Source: Nonomuraea endophytica
Lineage (GTDB): Bacteria > Actinomycetota > Actinomycetes > Streptosporangiales > Streptosporangiaceae
DNA length: 64,000 nt
Direction of reading: 5' to 3'
Assembly (NCBI RefSeq): GCF_014203235.1
Contig: NZ_JACHIN010000001.1
Coordinates: forward strand, 744,001 to 808,000
Shown: piece by piece, positions 17,016 to 25,854 of the stretch
Numbering within the stretch: the first letter of the stretch is position 1
Layout of the letters: every line of letters starts with the position of its first letter
Position numbers and translations under genes: made by a program
The notes under the pieces: model-generated
Told to the model about the DNA's origin: nothing
The model's database searches: none
What the model saw: only the letters and a program-made list of their open reading frames with translations

Positions 17016-17453
17016 TCACATCTCGTCCGGCTCCTGAGACACCGCTGTGCCCAAAGCCGCGAGCACGTCAGCCTTCCTGGGCTGCCCCGACGCCGTTTTT
17101 GTGATTTTTCCCGACCTATCCAGGACGAGGACCGTCGGGGTGCGCAGAATGTCCAGTTGCCGCACCAGATCCAGCCGGGACTCCGCGTCGATCTCCACGT
17201 GCGCCACGCCCGGCACCAGCTCGGCCACCTCGGTCAGGATCCTGCGCGTGGCGCGGCACGGCTGGCAGAACGCGGTCGAGAACTGCACCAGCGTCGCCCG
17301 CTCCCCCAGCGGCGCGCCGATCTGCCCTTCCGTCAGCACGTCTGCCGGCTTGTCCGTGGCCGTTTCGCGCATTCTTCCGTCGCGGCGCAGTCGTACCACC
17401 CCGATCACCAAGCCCAGCGCCAGTGTGCCGAGCGCCACCCACAAACCCGTCAT
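17016..17453 (-). CDS. membrane-anchored thioredoxin-like protein
   Basis: 145 residues. An N-terminal transmembrane helix (about 3-22, GLWVALGTLALGLVIGVVRL) is followed by a thioredoxin fold with active site STAFCQPCRATRRIL (CxxC near residue 63) and the cis-Pro strand LDILRTPTVLVLDRSG. The orientation of the domain is not certain; an uncleaved anchor with a short N-terminus is compatible with either side. It is the first gene of the sulfur operon, with the leader peptide 33 bases downstream. It may reduce a persulfide or disulfide of its DUF4395 and rhodanese partners. Confidence 0.88.
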   Translation of the reverse strand: MTGLWVALGTLALGLVIGVVRLRRDGRMRETATDKPADVLTEGQIGAPLGERATLVQFSTAFCQPCRATRRILTEVAELVPGVAHVEIDAESRLDLVRQLDILRTPTVLVLDRSGKITKTASGQPRKADVLAALGTAVSQEPDEM

Positions 17454-17490
17454 CGCTCATGGCCAACCATCGCCGGGCCGTGGTTCTTCC

Positions 17491-18303
17491 CTACGCCTCG
17501 GTCTTGGTGTGGACCAGCAGCTTGCCGTCCTGGTCGACGATCCTGATGAACCGGATCGAGTCCAGCGGCAGCTTCGTCTTGAGCTGGAAGACCGGCGGCT
17601 TCTCGTAGTTCTCCCGGCTGACCTCCCAGCCGTCCAGCGTCTCCCGCTTGCCGCCCTCGCCGAGCACGATCACCCGGCACTGGGTGCCGACCGCCACGCC
17701 GGAGACGGTGAGGTTGAGCTCGGTGCCGCCCTCGGCGGGCACCGCCATGACCGTGGCCTGCCTGGCGCCGTTGGCGCCCTTGAACTCCTTGCCGGCGGGG
17801 GCGTTCAGCGTCGCCGCGGTGGGCGACTCCGACGCGCTCTTGCTCGCCGCGATCCGCGGCTCCGGGCTCGCGCTGGCGGCGAAGCCGCTGCTGTCCCGCT
17901 GGACGTCGCTGTCCGGGGCGGCCGCCTGGCCGTGCTCGGCGTGCTCCGGGCCCGCGGCCGTCGAGCTGATGGTCTCGCGGCCGACCGTGGTCGTCCAGAT
18001 CGTGCCGCCGACGGCGATCACCGCGGCGGACGCGGCCACGGCCAGCAGGACACGGCCGCGCCTGCTGCGCTTGGCCCGGTCGTTCAGCAGCCGGTCAAGC
18101 ACCTGGCGCGGGGGGCTGGCGACCAGTTCCACGTCGCGCTCGGAGACCTTGCCCAAAAAGGCGGTCACGCCTTCGAGCTCCATGAGCTCCGCGCCGCACG
18201 CCTCGCACGTGGCGAGATGGGTGTCGATCTCCAGCGCCTCCTCGGGGTCGAGCGCGCCGAGCGCGTGGGCGCCCAGCGACAGCCGTACCTCCTCACAGGT
18301 CAT
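17491..18303 (-). CDS. zinc-finger anti-sigma factor with exported sensor domain
   Basis: 270 residues from the ATG at 18303. The N-terminal anti-sigma domain carries the ZAS motif HLATCEACGAEL (HxxxCxxC near residue 28). A transmembrane helix follows near 85-108 (VLLAVAASAAVIAVGGTIWT). The exterior part has a low-complexity linker and then a beta domain (ATVMAVPAEGGTELNLTV, VGTQCRVIVLG), an RskA-type arrangement. It lies two bases after the sigma-factor stop, so it is the cognate inhibitor. Release probably needs regulated proteolysis, as for RskA; that step is inferred. Confidence 0.9.
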   Translation of the reverse strand: MTCEEVRLSLGAHALGALDPEEALEIDTHLATCEACGAELMELEGVTAFLGKVSERDVELVASPPRQVLDRLLNDRAKRSRRGRVLLAVAASAAVIAVGGTIWTTTVGRETISSTAAGPEHAEHGQAAAPDSDVQRDSSGFAASASPEPRIAASKSASESPTAATLNAPAGKEFKGANGARQATVMAVPAEGGTELNLTVSGVAVGTQCRVIVLGEGGKRETLDGWEVSRENYEKPPVFQLKTKLPLDSIRFIRIVDQDGKLLVHTKTEA

Positions 18304-18305
18304 CC

Positions 18306-19007
18306 TCACGGCGCCAACCCCCGCTCTTCCAGCGCCAGCTTCAACGCCCGCAACGCGTAGTAGGTGCGGGACTTGACCGTGCCCGGCGGAATGCCGAGCG
18401 TGGCCGATGCCTCCTTCACGGACTTCCCCCGGTAGTAGACCTCCATGAGCACCTCGCGGTGCTCCGGCCGCAGCGCCGCGAGGGCCTCGGCCACGGCCCA
18501 CGACTCGACGGCCTTCTCCAGCTCGTCGTCTGCGGGGATCACGGCCAGCGCCTCGTCACCCGTCTCGGGCGGCCTGGCCCTCCTCGCCCGGTGCTGATCG
18601 ACGACGAGATTGCGTGCCACCGTGAACAGCCACGCGCGGATCGGACGCCCGGACAACGCGTCGGGATGCCGCCAAGCCCTCAGCAGCGTCTCCTGCACGA
18701 CATCCTCCGCCCGGCCGGAATCTCCGGTAAGTCGCAATACGTAGCCATACAGCGGCCCGGCGTGCTCGTCGAAGAGGGTGCGTACAAGCTCCTCGTCGGC
18801 GGTGCCAGCTGGACTCACGCCCTCATCACGTACGGCACGGCCAGCCGGTTCACCGGCAGCTTTGTCCTCGCTCACTTCACCCGCGGCCTTGCCCCCAGGT
18901 GGTTCACCGGCGGTCTTGTCCCCGCTCACGTCACCCGCGGCTTTGTCCCCACCCACCGCGCCAGCTTTGTCCCCACCCACGTCGCCGGTGGCTTTGTCCT
19001 CATCCAC
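18306..19007 (-). CDS. ECF sigma factor (SigK/SigL-like) with repetitive N-terminal extension
   Basis: 233 residues from a GTG at 19007. The sigma part begins near residue 70 (EELVRTLFDEHAGPLYGYVL) and has AEDVVQETLLRAW, RAWLFTVARNLVVDQHRAR and LRPEHREVLMEVYYRGKSV followed by LGIPPGTVKSRTYYALRALK. The first 65 residues are a hydrophilic tail of roughly 10-residue units around GGDKAAG. This tail is not part of normal ECF sigma factors. The true start could be downstream, for example a GTG before SPAGTADEEL. It is co-transcribed with the anti-sigma gene and overlaps the end of the LmeA-like gene. Confidence 0.88.
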   Translation of the reverse strand: MDEDKATGDVGGDKAGAVGGDKAAGDVSGDKTAGEPPGGKAAGEVSEDKAAGEPAGRAVRDEGVSPAGTADEELVRTLFDEHAGPLYGYVLRLTGDSGRAEDVVQETLLRAWRHPDALSGRPIRAWLFTVARNLVVDQHRARRARPPETGDEALAVIPADDELEKAVESWAVAEALAALRPEHREVLMEVYYRGKSVKEASATLGIPPGTVKSRTYYALRALKLALEERGLAP

Positions 19008-19665
19008 GGAGCGGCACGTTCTTTCCCTCGGCCGAGAGCTCCAGCCCGTCGGCCACGCTCTTCACGCCCGTCACCTTCACGTCGAACGGCAGCTTGCCCT
19101 TGAACGGGATCGTGTAGGTGACGAACTGCGCGAGCTGGCTCGGCACGCCCTGGATCTTCGTGGCGACGAGCTTGATGCCGCCGTCGGTCATCTCCACCTT
19201 CAGCTCGGCACTGAACTTCACCTTCTGCCCGCCGAACGGCACCTCACCCGAGGCGACCAGCCGCTGCCCGTTGCCCGAGATCTTCACGCCGGGCGGGGCG
19301 AACTTGTCGATCGTCGCCCTGTTCACGGTGCCGCTGACGGTCAGCCGTTCGGCGCGGACGTCCGCGGTGTTCTGGATCACGTCGGACAGCGGCGCGGTGA
19401 CCCCGTAGGCGACCCCGTGCAGGTTCCGGATGGGCACACCGCTATAGGTGAGCGTCCCCAGGTCGAAGCGGACCTCGGGATAGCGGCCCGCGAACGCCTG
19501 GGTCAGGAACGGGATGCCCGCGATCGTCACCGTGGGCGTGCCACTGAGGTCGGCGGCGGCCCCGATCCGGTTGGCCAGGTCACGCTGGACGCCGGCCACC
19601 GCGACCCGGTCGACGGCGACAAGGAGAACGATCAGCACGATCAGGAAAATGACCAGCTTGCGCAT
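19000..19665 (-). CDS. LmeA-like phospholipid-binding protein (DUF2993)
   Basis: 221 residues. An N-terminal hydrophobic segment (about 2-25, KLVIFLIVLIVLLVAVDRVA) exports or anchors the protein. The rest is a DUF2993 domain with GVPIRNLHGVAYGVTAPLSD, RAERLTVSGTV and GGIKLVATKIQGVPSQLAQF. In mycobacteria LmeA binds phospholipids in the periplasm and helps lipomannan maturation. Here it is the first gene of a unit with the sigma and anti-sigma genes, overlapping the sigma start by eight bases. The sigma factor may therefore answer an envelope cue. Confidence 0.85.
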   Translation of the reverse strand: MRKLVIFLIVLIVLLVAVDRVAVAGVQRDLANRIGAAADLSGTPTVTIAGIPFLTQAFAGRYPEVRFDLGTLTYSGVPIRNLHGVAYGVTAPLSDVIQNTADVRAERLTVSGTVNRATIDKFAPPGVKISGNGQRLVASGEVPFGGQKVKFSAELKVEMTDGGIKLVATKIQGVPSQLAQFVTYTIPFKGKLPFDVKVTGVKSVADGLELSAEGKNVPLRG

Positions 19666-19726
19666 CGGGCTCCTTTGACACGGGGGACATTGAGCTTACC
19701 GACCAGTGCCCGGAAATAGCGGGAGA

Positions 19727-19978
19727 TCACCCGCCCGCGAACGGCGGCAGAACCTCCACCGTCACCCCCTCGCCCAGCACCACGTCGTCATGCGCCCGCC
19801 GGCCCACCGGATCGCCGTCCACCAGGAACGACGAACGCCGCATCACCCTGGCCAGATCGTCGCGACCGGCTGTGATTTTCGTCATGAGCTCACCAAGAGT
19901 GACGGCCTCGAACGGCTCCTCAGCGACCCCCGCGGCGTCCTTCGCCGCCGCCCAATATCGAACCTTTCCCGTGGCCAT
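19727..19978 (-). CDS. MoaD/ThiS family sulfur-carrier protein
   Basis: 83 residues with a ubiquitin-like beta-grasp pattern (GKVRYWAAAKDAAGVAEEPF, TLGELMTKI, FLVDGD) and the C-terminal GG (VEVLPPFAGG) that becomes a thiocarboxylate. MoaD serves molybdopterin synthase and ThiS serves thiamine synthesis; the short length does not separate the two. No moaE or thiG is adjacent. It is divergent from glnR across a 167-base spacer. Confidence 0.88.
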   Translation of the reverse strand: MATGKVRYWAAAKDAAGVAEEPFEAVTLGELMTKITAGRDDLARVMRRSSFLVDGDPVGRRAHDDVVLGEGVTVEVLPPFAGG

Positions 19979-20020
19979 AGGCTCCTCACAATCGTGTCCG
20001 GTCCATTGTGCGCCCCTGTT

Positions 20021-20032
20021 AACACGCGTGTT
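20021..20032. promoter_or_regulatory. 12-bp perfect palindrome in the moaD-glnR divergent spacer
   Basis: AACACGCGTGTT lies about 43 bases before the moaD-like start and 114 before glnR. The longer sequence GTTAACACGCGTGTTTCAC has two half-sites loosely like GlnR boxes. It is a candidate operator. The binding protein is not known. Confidence 0.35.
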
Positions 20033-20145
20033 TCACTGTTCAACAGGTGGACGCACAATGAACGCGAGATTCCCTTGGGTTATCCTCACGTATGGGACCT
20101 GGGCGACGTAGCCCCCGGGTCCTTGCGCGTTTTGGGGAGGCCGTT

Positions 20146-20841
20146 ATGAGCAACCTGCTCCTGCTGACGAACGCTCTGGAGCCGTCGGCCGAGGTGCTGC
20201 CGGCGCTCGGCCTGCTGCTCCACTCGGTACGCGTCGCGCCGGCCGAGGCCTCCGCCCTCATCGACGCCCCACCCTCCGACGCCGTGATCGTCGACGCCCG
20301 CAAAGAGCTCGCCCACGCCAAGAGCCTCTGCCGCCTCATCAGGACAACAGGCATAGACGTCCCCCTGCTGGTCATCGTCACAGAAGGCGGCCTAGCCGCC
20401 ATGACCGCCGAGTGGGGCGTAGACGACGTCCTCCTCGACAGCGCCGGCCCCGCCGAGGTCGAGGCCCGCCTGCGCATGTCCACCGGCCGCCTGTCCCTGT
20501 CCTCCACCGAGGACGTACCCGACGAGATCCGCAGCGGCGAGCTGTCCATCGACGAGGCCACCTACACCGCCCGCCTGCGCGGCCGCGTCCTCGACCTGAC
20601 CTTCAAGGAGTTCGAACTCCTCAAGTACCTCGCCCAGCACCCCGGCCGCGTCTTCACCCGCGCGCAGCTTCTGCAGGAGGTGTGGGGCTACGACTACTTC
20701 GGCGGCACCCGCACGGTAGACGTACACGTGCGACGACTACGCGCGAAACTCGGCACCGAATACGAGTCGCTGATCGGCACCGTCCGCAACGTCGGCTACA
20801 GATTCGTCCCAGAACGCGGAGACTCATCCCTGGTCTCGTAG
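20146..20841 (+). CDS. glnR: GlnR, global nitrogen regulator (orphan OmpR-type)
   Basis: 231 residues from the ATG at 20146, preceded by TTTTGGGGAGG. The N-terminal receiver-like domain begins [20 protein letters not shown] and includes VTEGGLAA and [20 protein letters not shown]. The C-terminal winged helix holds [20 protein letters not shown] and [17 protein letters not shown]. These match actinomycete GlnR nearly word for word. GlnR acts as a phosphorylation-independent dimer controlling glnA, amtB and nitrite/nitrate genes. The C-terminal tail is shorter than in Streptomyces GlnR. The gene overlaps the next, convergent gene by 18 bases. Confidence 0.96.
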   Translation: MSNLLLLTNALEPSAEVLPALGLLLHSVRVAPAEASALIDAPPSDAVIVDARKELAHAKSLCRLIRTTGIDVPLLVIVTEGGLAAMTAEWGVDDVLLDSAGPAEVEARLRMSTGRLSLSSTEDVPDEIRSGELSIDEATYTARLRGRVLDLTFKEFELLKYLAQHPGRVFTRAQLLQEVWGYDYFGGTRTVDVHVRRLRAKLGTEYESLIGTVRNVGYRFVPERGDSSLVS

Positions 20842-21294
20842 CCGCCGCTTCCACCAGGACGGTTTGTACACCCGCGCCGTCGAGCCATGCGGGGCCTCGC
20901 CGGTTATCGCGTAGGTGAAGAACGCCTCCAGGTTGTGCTCGGGGCCGAACTCGATCCGCTTGGCCACCTTGCTGTGCGGGTACCCGACCAGCCCGTCCGG
21001 GCTCGTGACCGTCGCCTCGCTGCCCTTCCTGTCATAGCTCCACGACCAGCCTGCATGACGGACGATCATTTCCCCTAAGTAGGCGCCCACGCCCATGATC
21101 ACACTGTGCTTGACGTCTGACGGTGGATCGGACGCCACGAACTCCAGCAGGTAGTTGTCGAGGTGGTGGATGAGGGCCGGATCCCAGTCGAAGGAGTAGC
21201 CGTCCTTGCGGGTCTCCTCCACGAAGACCTCCGCCAGCCACCGCATGACATCAGCCGTTTCGGCATCACTGACCGCTTTGCGCCTACGTAACAC
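20824..21294 (-). CDS. conserved hypothetical protein
   Basis: 156 residues from the GTG at 21294. This start is chosen because AACGGAGGACCGG stands right before it; the open frame continues far upstream but with repetitive, non-protein-like content. The protein is mixed alpha/beta ([56 protein letters not shown]). I know of no function. The stretch [11 protein letters not shown]...GW resembles small actinobacterial proteins of the DUF3806/SUKH-like size range, which is not enough for an assignment. Confidence 0.65.
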   Translation of the reverse strand: MLRRRKAVSDAETADVMRWLAEVFVEETRKDGYSFDWDPALIHHLDNYLLEFVASDPPSDVKHSVIMGVGAYLGEMIVRHAGWSWSYDRKGSEATVTSPDGLVGYPHSKVAKRIEFGPEHNLEAFFTYAITGEAPHGSTARVYKPSWWKRRLRDQG

Positions 21295-21311
21295 CCGGTC
21301 CTCCGTTTTTG

Positions 21312-21430
21312 TGCACGGCCGATCCTTCTGAATGGCGGATCCCATGTACGGCGGATCCCTTTGTGGAGCTGATCCCGTGTACGACAGACCCTTTTGTAGG
21401 GCGGATCGTTTGTAGGGCGGAGCCTGCCAG
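21312..21430. repeat. 33-bp tandem repeat, about 3.6 copies
   Basis: Units begin at 21312, 21345, 21378 and 21411 with TGTACGGCGGATCCC-like starts. The period is exactly 33 bases, with roughly 30% divergence between copies. It lies directly upstream of the 156-residue gene on the minus strand and cannot be part of it given the strong ribosome site at 21294-21305. The multiple-of-three period would let it be read as an 11-residue peptide repeat, but no start signal supports translation. Confidence 0.75.
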
Positions 21431-22139
21431 ACAGCACCGACAACACCACCGACGCTCGCCTCCTCCTGCACCTCAACGCACTGACCCTGGCCCCAGGTCT
21501 GGGCGCTGGTAGCGGCGATACACGCTCTGGCGCGGCCCCGCACCAGGCAGGCACGTGCCACCCCTTCCCCATCCCTGCCCTGCCACGGCGCCAGCCTGCA
21601 CCTGCCACCGCACTCCCGTCGATCTGCAGCCGTAGGTATTGCAACGGCAGAGCACGAACGCCACAGACAATGGCGGCCTGGAGCCGCATCGCCGAGATCA
21701 CCGCGCACCGCACCCCGAATCACACGGGACAGGCCGCACCCCTGAACCACCCCGAACAGGCCGCGACTCCGGCCAACATCCAACCGGACACAGCAGGCAA
21801 TATCCCGAAATGGCTCTGGCAGCGATCTTGTCGGCCCCCACGCTTTGGCCTCTTGAATCACCTCGCGCGCAGCCCTGGCCACACCACTCGCGCACAGCCC
21901 ACACCACTCAGCCCCGTGCACCGTCGGGGCCCACGCCGAACTACCCGCAGACCCACAGCCACGGGCCCGCGGCAATCTCCCCCGAGATCACAACCCAGCC
22001 GCACGAAACAGACCCCTAGCGCGCCTCTAACCCCTGCCTGGGCGTTGCCCGGCAACGGGATCTCGCAGACGAAAGCAGTGCGCGACTGATCAGGTGATTG
22101 CGCCGGGTTCGGCGCCTTTTCTCATGGCTGGCGGGACAT
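21431..22139. other. spacer without convincing genes
   Basis: Open frames on both strands here lack ribosome sites, and their translations are rich in Pro, Arg, His and Thr without hydrophobic core patterns. No RNA gene or mobile-element signature is visible. The GC content seems lower than in the flanks, and CAC/CCA runs are common. Confidence 0.5.
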
Positions 22140-22607
22140 TCAACCGGCGTTGTGGGTCGCCGCCTCAGTGAGCGCCTTGATGTGCTGGTTGCGGAGCAGG
22201 ATCAGCTTGGTCATGTGACGGCGTAGGACAAGGAATTCCGCGAGCACGCCGAGCGGGCCAAAAGGGGCGGCGAAATCGATGATGTCCCGCATGACGGTGC
22301 CATCGGTGGTCGCCTGGAAGTGATGCGCGTGATGCCAGCGGTGGAACGGCCCCGCCACCTGCTCATCCACGAAGAACGACGGCCTGGTGAAGGCGCTGAT
22401 CGTCGAAGTCAGCCGCCAGACGATCCCGAAGTGCCGGGCCTGCCATGTCACCTGATCGCCCAAAGTCAGCTGTCCCGAGGTGACTCCGGCGACAGCTCGT
22501 TCCTGTGAAGCCCGCATCGAGGACGTGTGGGTCTCCACCGACAGCGAGGTGTCGAAGACCAACTCCACAGGCGCGTGGATGAGGGTGACGACCTCGAAGC
22601 GCGGCAT
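22140..22607 (-). CDS. SRPBCC family protein
   Basis: 155 residues from the ATG at 22607. The START/Bet v1-like pattern is clear: RFEVVTLIHAPVELVFDTSL at the start, LTLGDQVTWQARHFGIVWRL in the middle, FHRWHHAHHFQ and the long C-terminal helix after PFGPLGVLAEFLVLRRHM. The family binds hydrophobic ligands or acts in polyketide and lipid tailoring, and this subgroup is often annotated as cell-division-inhibitor-like. No partner gene identifies a ligand. Confidence 0.85.
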   Translation of the reverse strand: MPRFEVVTLIHAPVELVFDTSLSVETHTSSMRASQERAVAGVTSGQLTLGDQVTWQARHFGIVWRLTSTISAFTRPSFFVDEQVAGPFHRWHHAHHFQATTDGTVMRDIIDFAAPFGPLGVLAEFLVLRRHMTKLILLRNQHIKALTEAATHNAG

Positions 22608-22794
22608 GGGCCGATCGTATGCGGCGCCGTTCAGGCCTTCTGCGTCGGGTTCGCCATGTCTCACGAGGCCGGACCGGGCCGGGCCGGTGTCGCGTGCCCG
22701 CGTCCCGCCGACGTGACACATGCAGCGACGACGGGATGCTCGGGTTTCGGTGGGCGGCGTCGCCGGGATGCGCGGGTCAGGACTCGGACGGCGG

Positions 22795-23565
22795 TCAGGT
22801 TCCGAGGCTGCGGCCGCCGTCGACCACGATGCGCTGGCCGGTGATGAAACCGGCGCCTTCCGAGGCCAGGAAGCTCACAGCATGGGCGACGTCGTCGGCG
22901 GTGCCCATGCGGCCCGCGGGAACCGAGGCCCGGTAGGCGCTCCTGATGTCGGCCGTTACGTCGGCATGGCGCTCGACCGGGATGAAACCCGGCGCGACGG
23001 TGTTCACGGTGATGCCGTCGGGCGCCAGTTCGCGGGCCCAGCTGAGGGTCAGGCCGATCTGGGCGTTCTTGGCGGTCGCGTAAGCCGAGCGGCCCGGGGG
23101 TGGCCGGTGGGCGACTTCGGAGTCGATCTGGATGATCCGGCCGAAGCCGCTGGCCCGCATCTGTTCGATCACCAGGCGGCCGAGAAGGACTGGGCTCTTG
23201 ACGAAGAACTCAAGCTGGGCGAGGTGGTCCGCCCAGGTGACGTCGGTCAGGGGAGCTTCGGGCTGGGGGCCGGTGGCGTTCAGCACCAGCACCTCCATGG
23301 GGCCCAGGGTGGTGGTGACGGCGGCGACCAGTTCGGCGACCTGCCGCTCGTCGGTGACATCGGCGAGAAAGGCTTCGGCGGTGCCGCCGCTGTCGCGGAC
23401 TGTGCGGGCGACATCGTGGGCTTGGGTGTCGCCGGGCGGCCCGTTGACGACGACGGCCATGCCGTCCCCGGCCAGCCGCCGCACGATGGCACTCCCCAGC
23501 CCGCGCGAACTACCTGTCACCAGCGCCACACGCCGACGGCTCCCGCCCGTGTCACCTGGGGTCAC
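22795..23565 (-). CDS. short-chain dehydrogenase/reductase
   Basis: 256 residues with a classical SDR fold. The NAD(P) motif TGSSRGLG lies near residues 17-24. VLVLNATGPQPEAPL replaces the common NNAG. The catalytic YxxxK is seen in GRSAYATAKNAQIGL, and PGFIPVERHADV and SFLASEGAGFITGQRIVVDGG close the domain. It is related to FabG-type 3-oxoacyl reductases. The NNAG-to-NATG change is shared by a subset of SDRs. The substrate cannot be told from the neighbours. Confidence 0.9.
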   Translation of the reverse strand: MTPGDTGGSRRRVALVTGSSRGLGSAIVRRLAGDGMAVVVNGPPGDTQAHDVARTVRDSGGTAEAFLADVTDERQVAELVAAVTTTLGPMEVLVLNATGPQPEAPLTDVTWADHLAQLEFFVKSPVLLGRLVIEQMRASGFGRIIQIDSEVAHRPPPGRSAYATAKNAQIGLTLSWARELAPDGITVNTVAPGFIPVERHADVTADIRSAYRASVPAGRMGTADDVAHAVSFLASEGAGFITGQRIVVDGGRSLGT

Positions 23566-23782
23566 TTGTGTCCCTTCACTTGGAGATCCGAGCCGCGCTC
23601 TCGACGGCGATCTGATTGTCGTGGACCGGTTGGGGTCGTCGGTGCCAACGTCCCACAGGTTGGATGGCTCTCAAGCCGCGAATGGTGACAGTCCGCAGCG
23701 CTCTGCCCTGAAAGTCGTGATCATCACCCGAGTGCCTGGCCGCCTAGCCATACTCACAACACGCACCTGGAAGGGGAACAAT

Positions 23783-23908
23783 GTGAACGAGGTCTTCTTT
23801 CTGACGAGCTGGATCATTCCGGCCATCGCGCTGTTCTTGATCATCTACTGGGCCGTACGGCTGGCGATCAGGCATGAGAGGTACAGGCGAGAGGGCCCGA
23901 AAGTCTGA
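23783..23908 (+). CDS. 41-residue single-pass membrane protein
   Basis: A GTG at 23783 follows AAGGGGAACAAT, a good ribosome site. The product has one transmembrane helix (FFLTSWIIPAIALFLIIYWA) and a basic cytoplasmic end (RHERYRREGPKV). Small proteins like this are frequently missed. The function is unknown. The well-formed helix and ribosome site argue that it is real. Confidence 0.55.
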   Translation: MNEVFFLTSWIIPAIALFLIIYWAVRLAIRHERYRREGPKV

Positions 23909-23970
23909 GGCTGGCCAATCTACTTGTCCACTCTTGGTGGGTTGGTTCGTCGACGCCTTAGGCGGTCAAC

Positions 23971-24070
23971 GGGGCGGTGATCCGGGAGCGGGGCGATCCC
24001 GGAGCGGGGCGATCCCGGAGCGGGGCGATCCCGGAGCGGGGCGATCCGGGGGCGGGGTGATCCGGGGGCG
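23971..24070. repeat. 16-bp tandem repeat, about six copies
   Basis: Units of GGGGCGATCCCGGAGC start at 23990, 24006, 24022 and, slightly changed, at 24038 and 24054. A degenerate unit with a 3-base insert precedes them at 23971. The period of 16 is not a multiple of three, so it is non-coding. The flanks (23909-24612) carry no gene I can support. A piece of the dispersed AGCCTGAGCC-type repeat family follows near 24085. Confidence 0.8.
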
Positions 24071-24612
24071 GCAACCCCTCGGTCGAAATGAGAACAGCCT
24101 GGGCTTAAAGCGCGCCCTTCCGTTGGGCTACATCGAACTCGGCAGGCGTGGCGGCGTTAACCCCGATCCTCGAAACCCCGGTGACAGTCCACGAAACCGT
24201 GGATCCAGCCGATGCTGATGGTTCAGGTGACACCCGCTCAGCCTGCAGCAGGCAATCACAAAGCCGAGTGGCAGACAGCATGACGCTGGGATATCCCGTT
24301 CCACCGTGGTGGGGCTGTCGGGCTGGCGGATTGCCATACAGGTTCCGACCCACAGAGCGGCGGCCATAAGCGCCAAGCTCACCTCCAACGAGCGGTCCGG
24401 CAAGGCACGTGTGTTCGCGTGAAGACTTGTGTTCGGTGACGGCCCCATTCACGGCCTGCCAGGAGAGAGCAAGCCAAGGCTCTTGGATCGGCCCACGCTC
24501 ATGGCACTTCGGAAGAACCCGAAACCCGCACAGTTCCGCCGTCCGCACATCGGCTCCGACACTGGTCCGTGATGTTGAATGGTGATCACTCGCGAGTGCG
24601 CTGGAGGGTTGC

Positions 24613-25086
24613 ATGGTGCTGACTGGGACAGTCCCGAAGTCGTTACCGGAACAACGGAGCAGATGGCCGTTCTTCGTGTGCCTGGCGCTCCTCGCCCCCG
24701 TAGTCGCCTACGTCCTGGTGTTCAAGGTCCCCGAGTGGCGAAACGACGAGAAGCTGGCTCGGCTGGAGGAGCGGGTGAGTATGTTCCCACTCCCGCCCGA
24801 CACGGAGCATGATATCGGGACAACCATTCAAGGCACTGTCGGCCTCCAATCGGGCAACAGCAATCATTGCGACTACCTAGTCCGCATGCCCGTGCTCACG
24901 AAGCTGCCCGATGCCGAAATCGCGCGCTACTACGAATCCGCCGCGGTCGAGGGCGTCGAGGGCCGCGAGCTATCCGGCACTGTGTACGTCAACCCGAGCA
25001 GATCGTGGAAGGACGACTACAAGTCCGTCATCGTGCAGTTCTTCGACGGATTCCACGACCCCGGACTCGACATGCGCTGCCATTGA
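24613..25086 (+). CDS. membrane-anchored hypothetical protein
   Basis: 157 residues from the ATG at 24613, preceded by GGAGGGTTGC. One transmembrane helix lies near 19-38 (PFFVCLALLAPVVAYVLVFK), then about 115 exported residues with two cysteines (NHCDY, MRCH) that could form a disulfide. The middle has IARYYESAAVEGVEGRELSG. I recognise no family. It stands alone between a repeat-rich spacer and a convergent GNAT gene. Confidence 0.65.
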   Translation: MVLTGTVPKSLPEQRSRWPFFVCLALLAPVVAYVLVFKVPEWRNDEKLARLEERVSMFPLPPDTEHDIGTTIQGTVGLQSGNSNHCDYLVRMPVLTKLPDAEIARYYESAAVEGVEGRELSGTVYVNPSRSWKDDYKSVIVQFFDGFHDPGLDMRCH

Positions 25087-25136
25087 GTCACTGGCTCGTC
25101 CTCGCTGCTCCCCTAATGAGAGTCATTCACCCTCGA

Positions 25137-25670
25137 TCACCCCTGGTCCGCGTGCAACGAGAGATAGAACCTGGTGTAGCGCTCAAAGTCGGCCACCGCG
25201 CAAAACCCCAGTCGCTCCAGAACAGCCACGCTGCGGTCATTGCCATGCGTCACCCCGGCGAACACATCCGTCGCCCCCAACCTGACCCGAGCAAAATCGA
25301 TCAACGCGGCGCAGGCGGCAGTCATATATCCCCTGCCCGTCGCCCCTTCATCAAGCCAGTAACCAATCGAGTACCGGGGCGGATCAACCGGATTGATATC
25401 AGCTCTGCCGACAAGCTGGTCCTCAAGCCGAAGACCAAACCGCAGATTCCAGTCGGGTGGGCCCTCGAAATCCCGCGCAACCGACTCCCGCGTCGCGACC
25501 TTCATCTCCTCATAATCGCCGTGGCGGGTCAGGTACTCGCGATTGCGCACGATCAACTCGTGGTACGCCTCCACGTCGTCGACCGTAAGCGGGCGCAGGG
25601 TAAGCCCAGGCACGGACGTCGGGAGAATGGGAAGCCCCAGATCATCAGCCACAACCAGCGACCATAACAA
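25137..25670 (-). CDS. GNAT acetyltransferase, RimJ/RimL type
   Basis: 177 residues. The N-terminal LTLRPLTVDDVEAYHELIVR and the core IGYWLDEGATGRGYMTAACA (acetyl-CoA loop) followed by GNDRSVAVLERLGFCAVADF are typical of RimJ/RimL-like enzymes, which acetylate protein N-termini, aminoglycosides or small amines. Several codons before the core could be starts; the first is used. The gene converges with the hypothetical membrane protein gene. Confidence 0.88.
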   Translation of the reverse strand: MLWSLVVADDLGLPILPTSVPGLTLRPLTVDDVEAYHELIVRNREYLTRHGDYEEMKVATRESVARDFEGPPDWNLRFGLRLEDQLVGRADINPVDPPRYSIGYWLDEGATGRGYMTAACAALIDFARVRLGATDVFAGVTHGNDRSVAVLERLGFCAVADFERYTRFYLSLHADQG

Positions 25671-25854
25671 CCGGCTCCACGGGGAGCGTGCCGCCGGTGG
25701 CTCGCAAGATCAGGGATTAACGGTCCGAAGTGCTGGTGTCCCGCTGGCACCATGCCGCCACCCACTTCGAGCTCCTGGGTCCACGCGGGGTTCTCAGCCA
25801 AGTTGCTTGTTCAGCCTTGGCGAGATCGGTTCAGACGGCCGACGGGGCGGGGTG

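Noticed and set aside
21295..21975. Upstream extension of the 156-residue gene to 383 residues
   Set aside because: The added part encodes the 33-bp repeat and Cys/Arg-rich sequence, while a strong ribosome site precedes the GTG at 21294.
21312..24070. Possible CRISPR arrays at the two tandem repeats
   Set aside because: Units are directly adjacent without unique spacers, and no cas genes occur in the window.
24105..24614. Minus-strand frame of 169 codons in the repeat-rich spacer
   Set aside because: There is no ribosome site, the composition is Ser/Thr/Arg-heavy, and no hydrophobic core pattern or known motif is seen.
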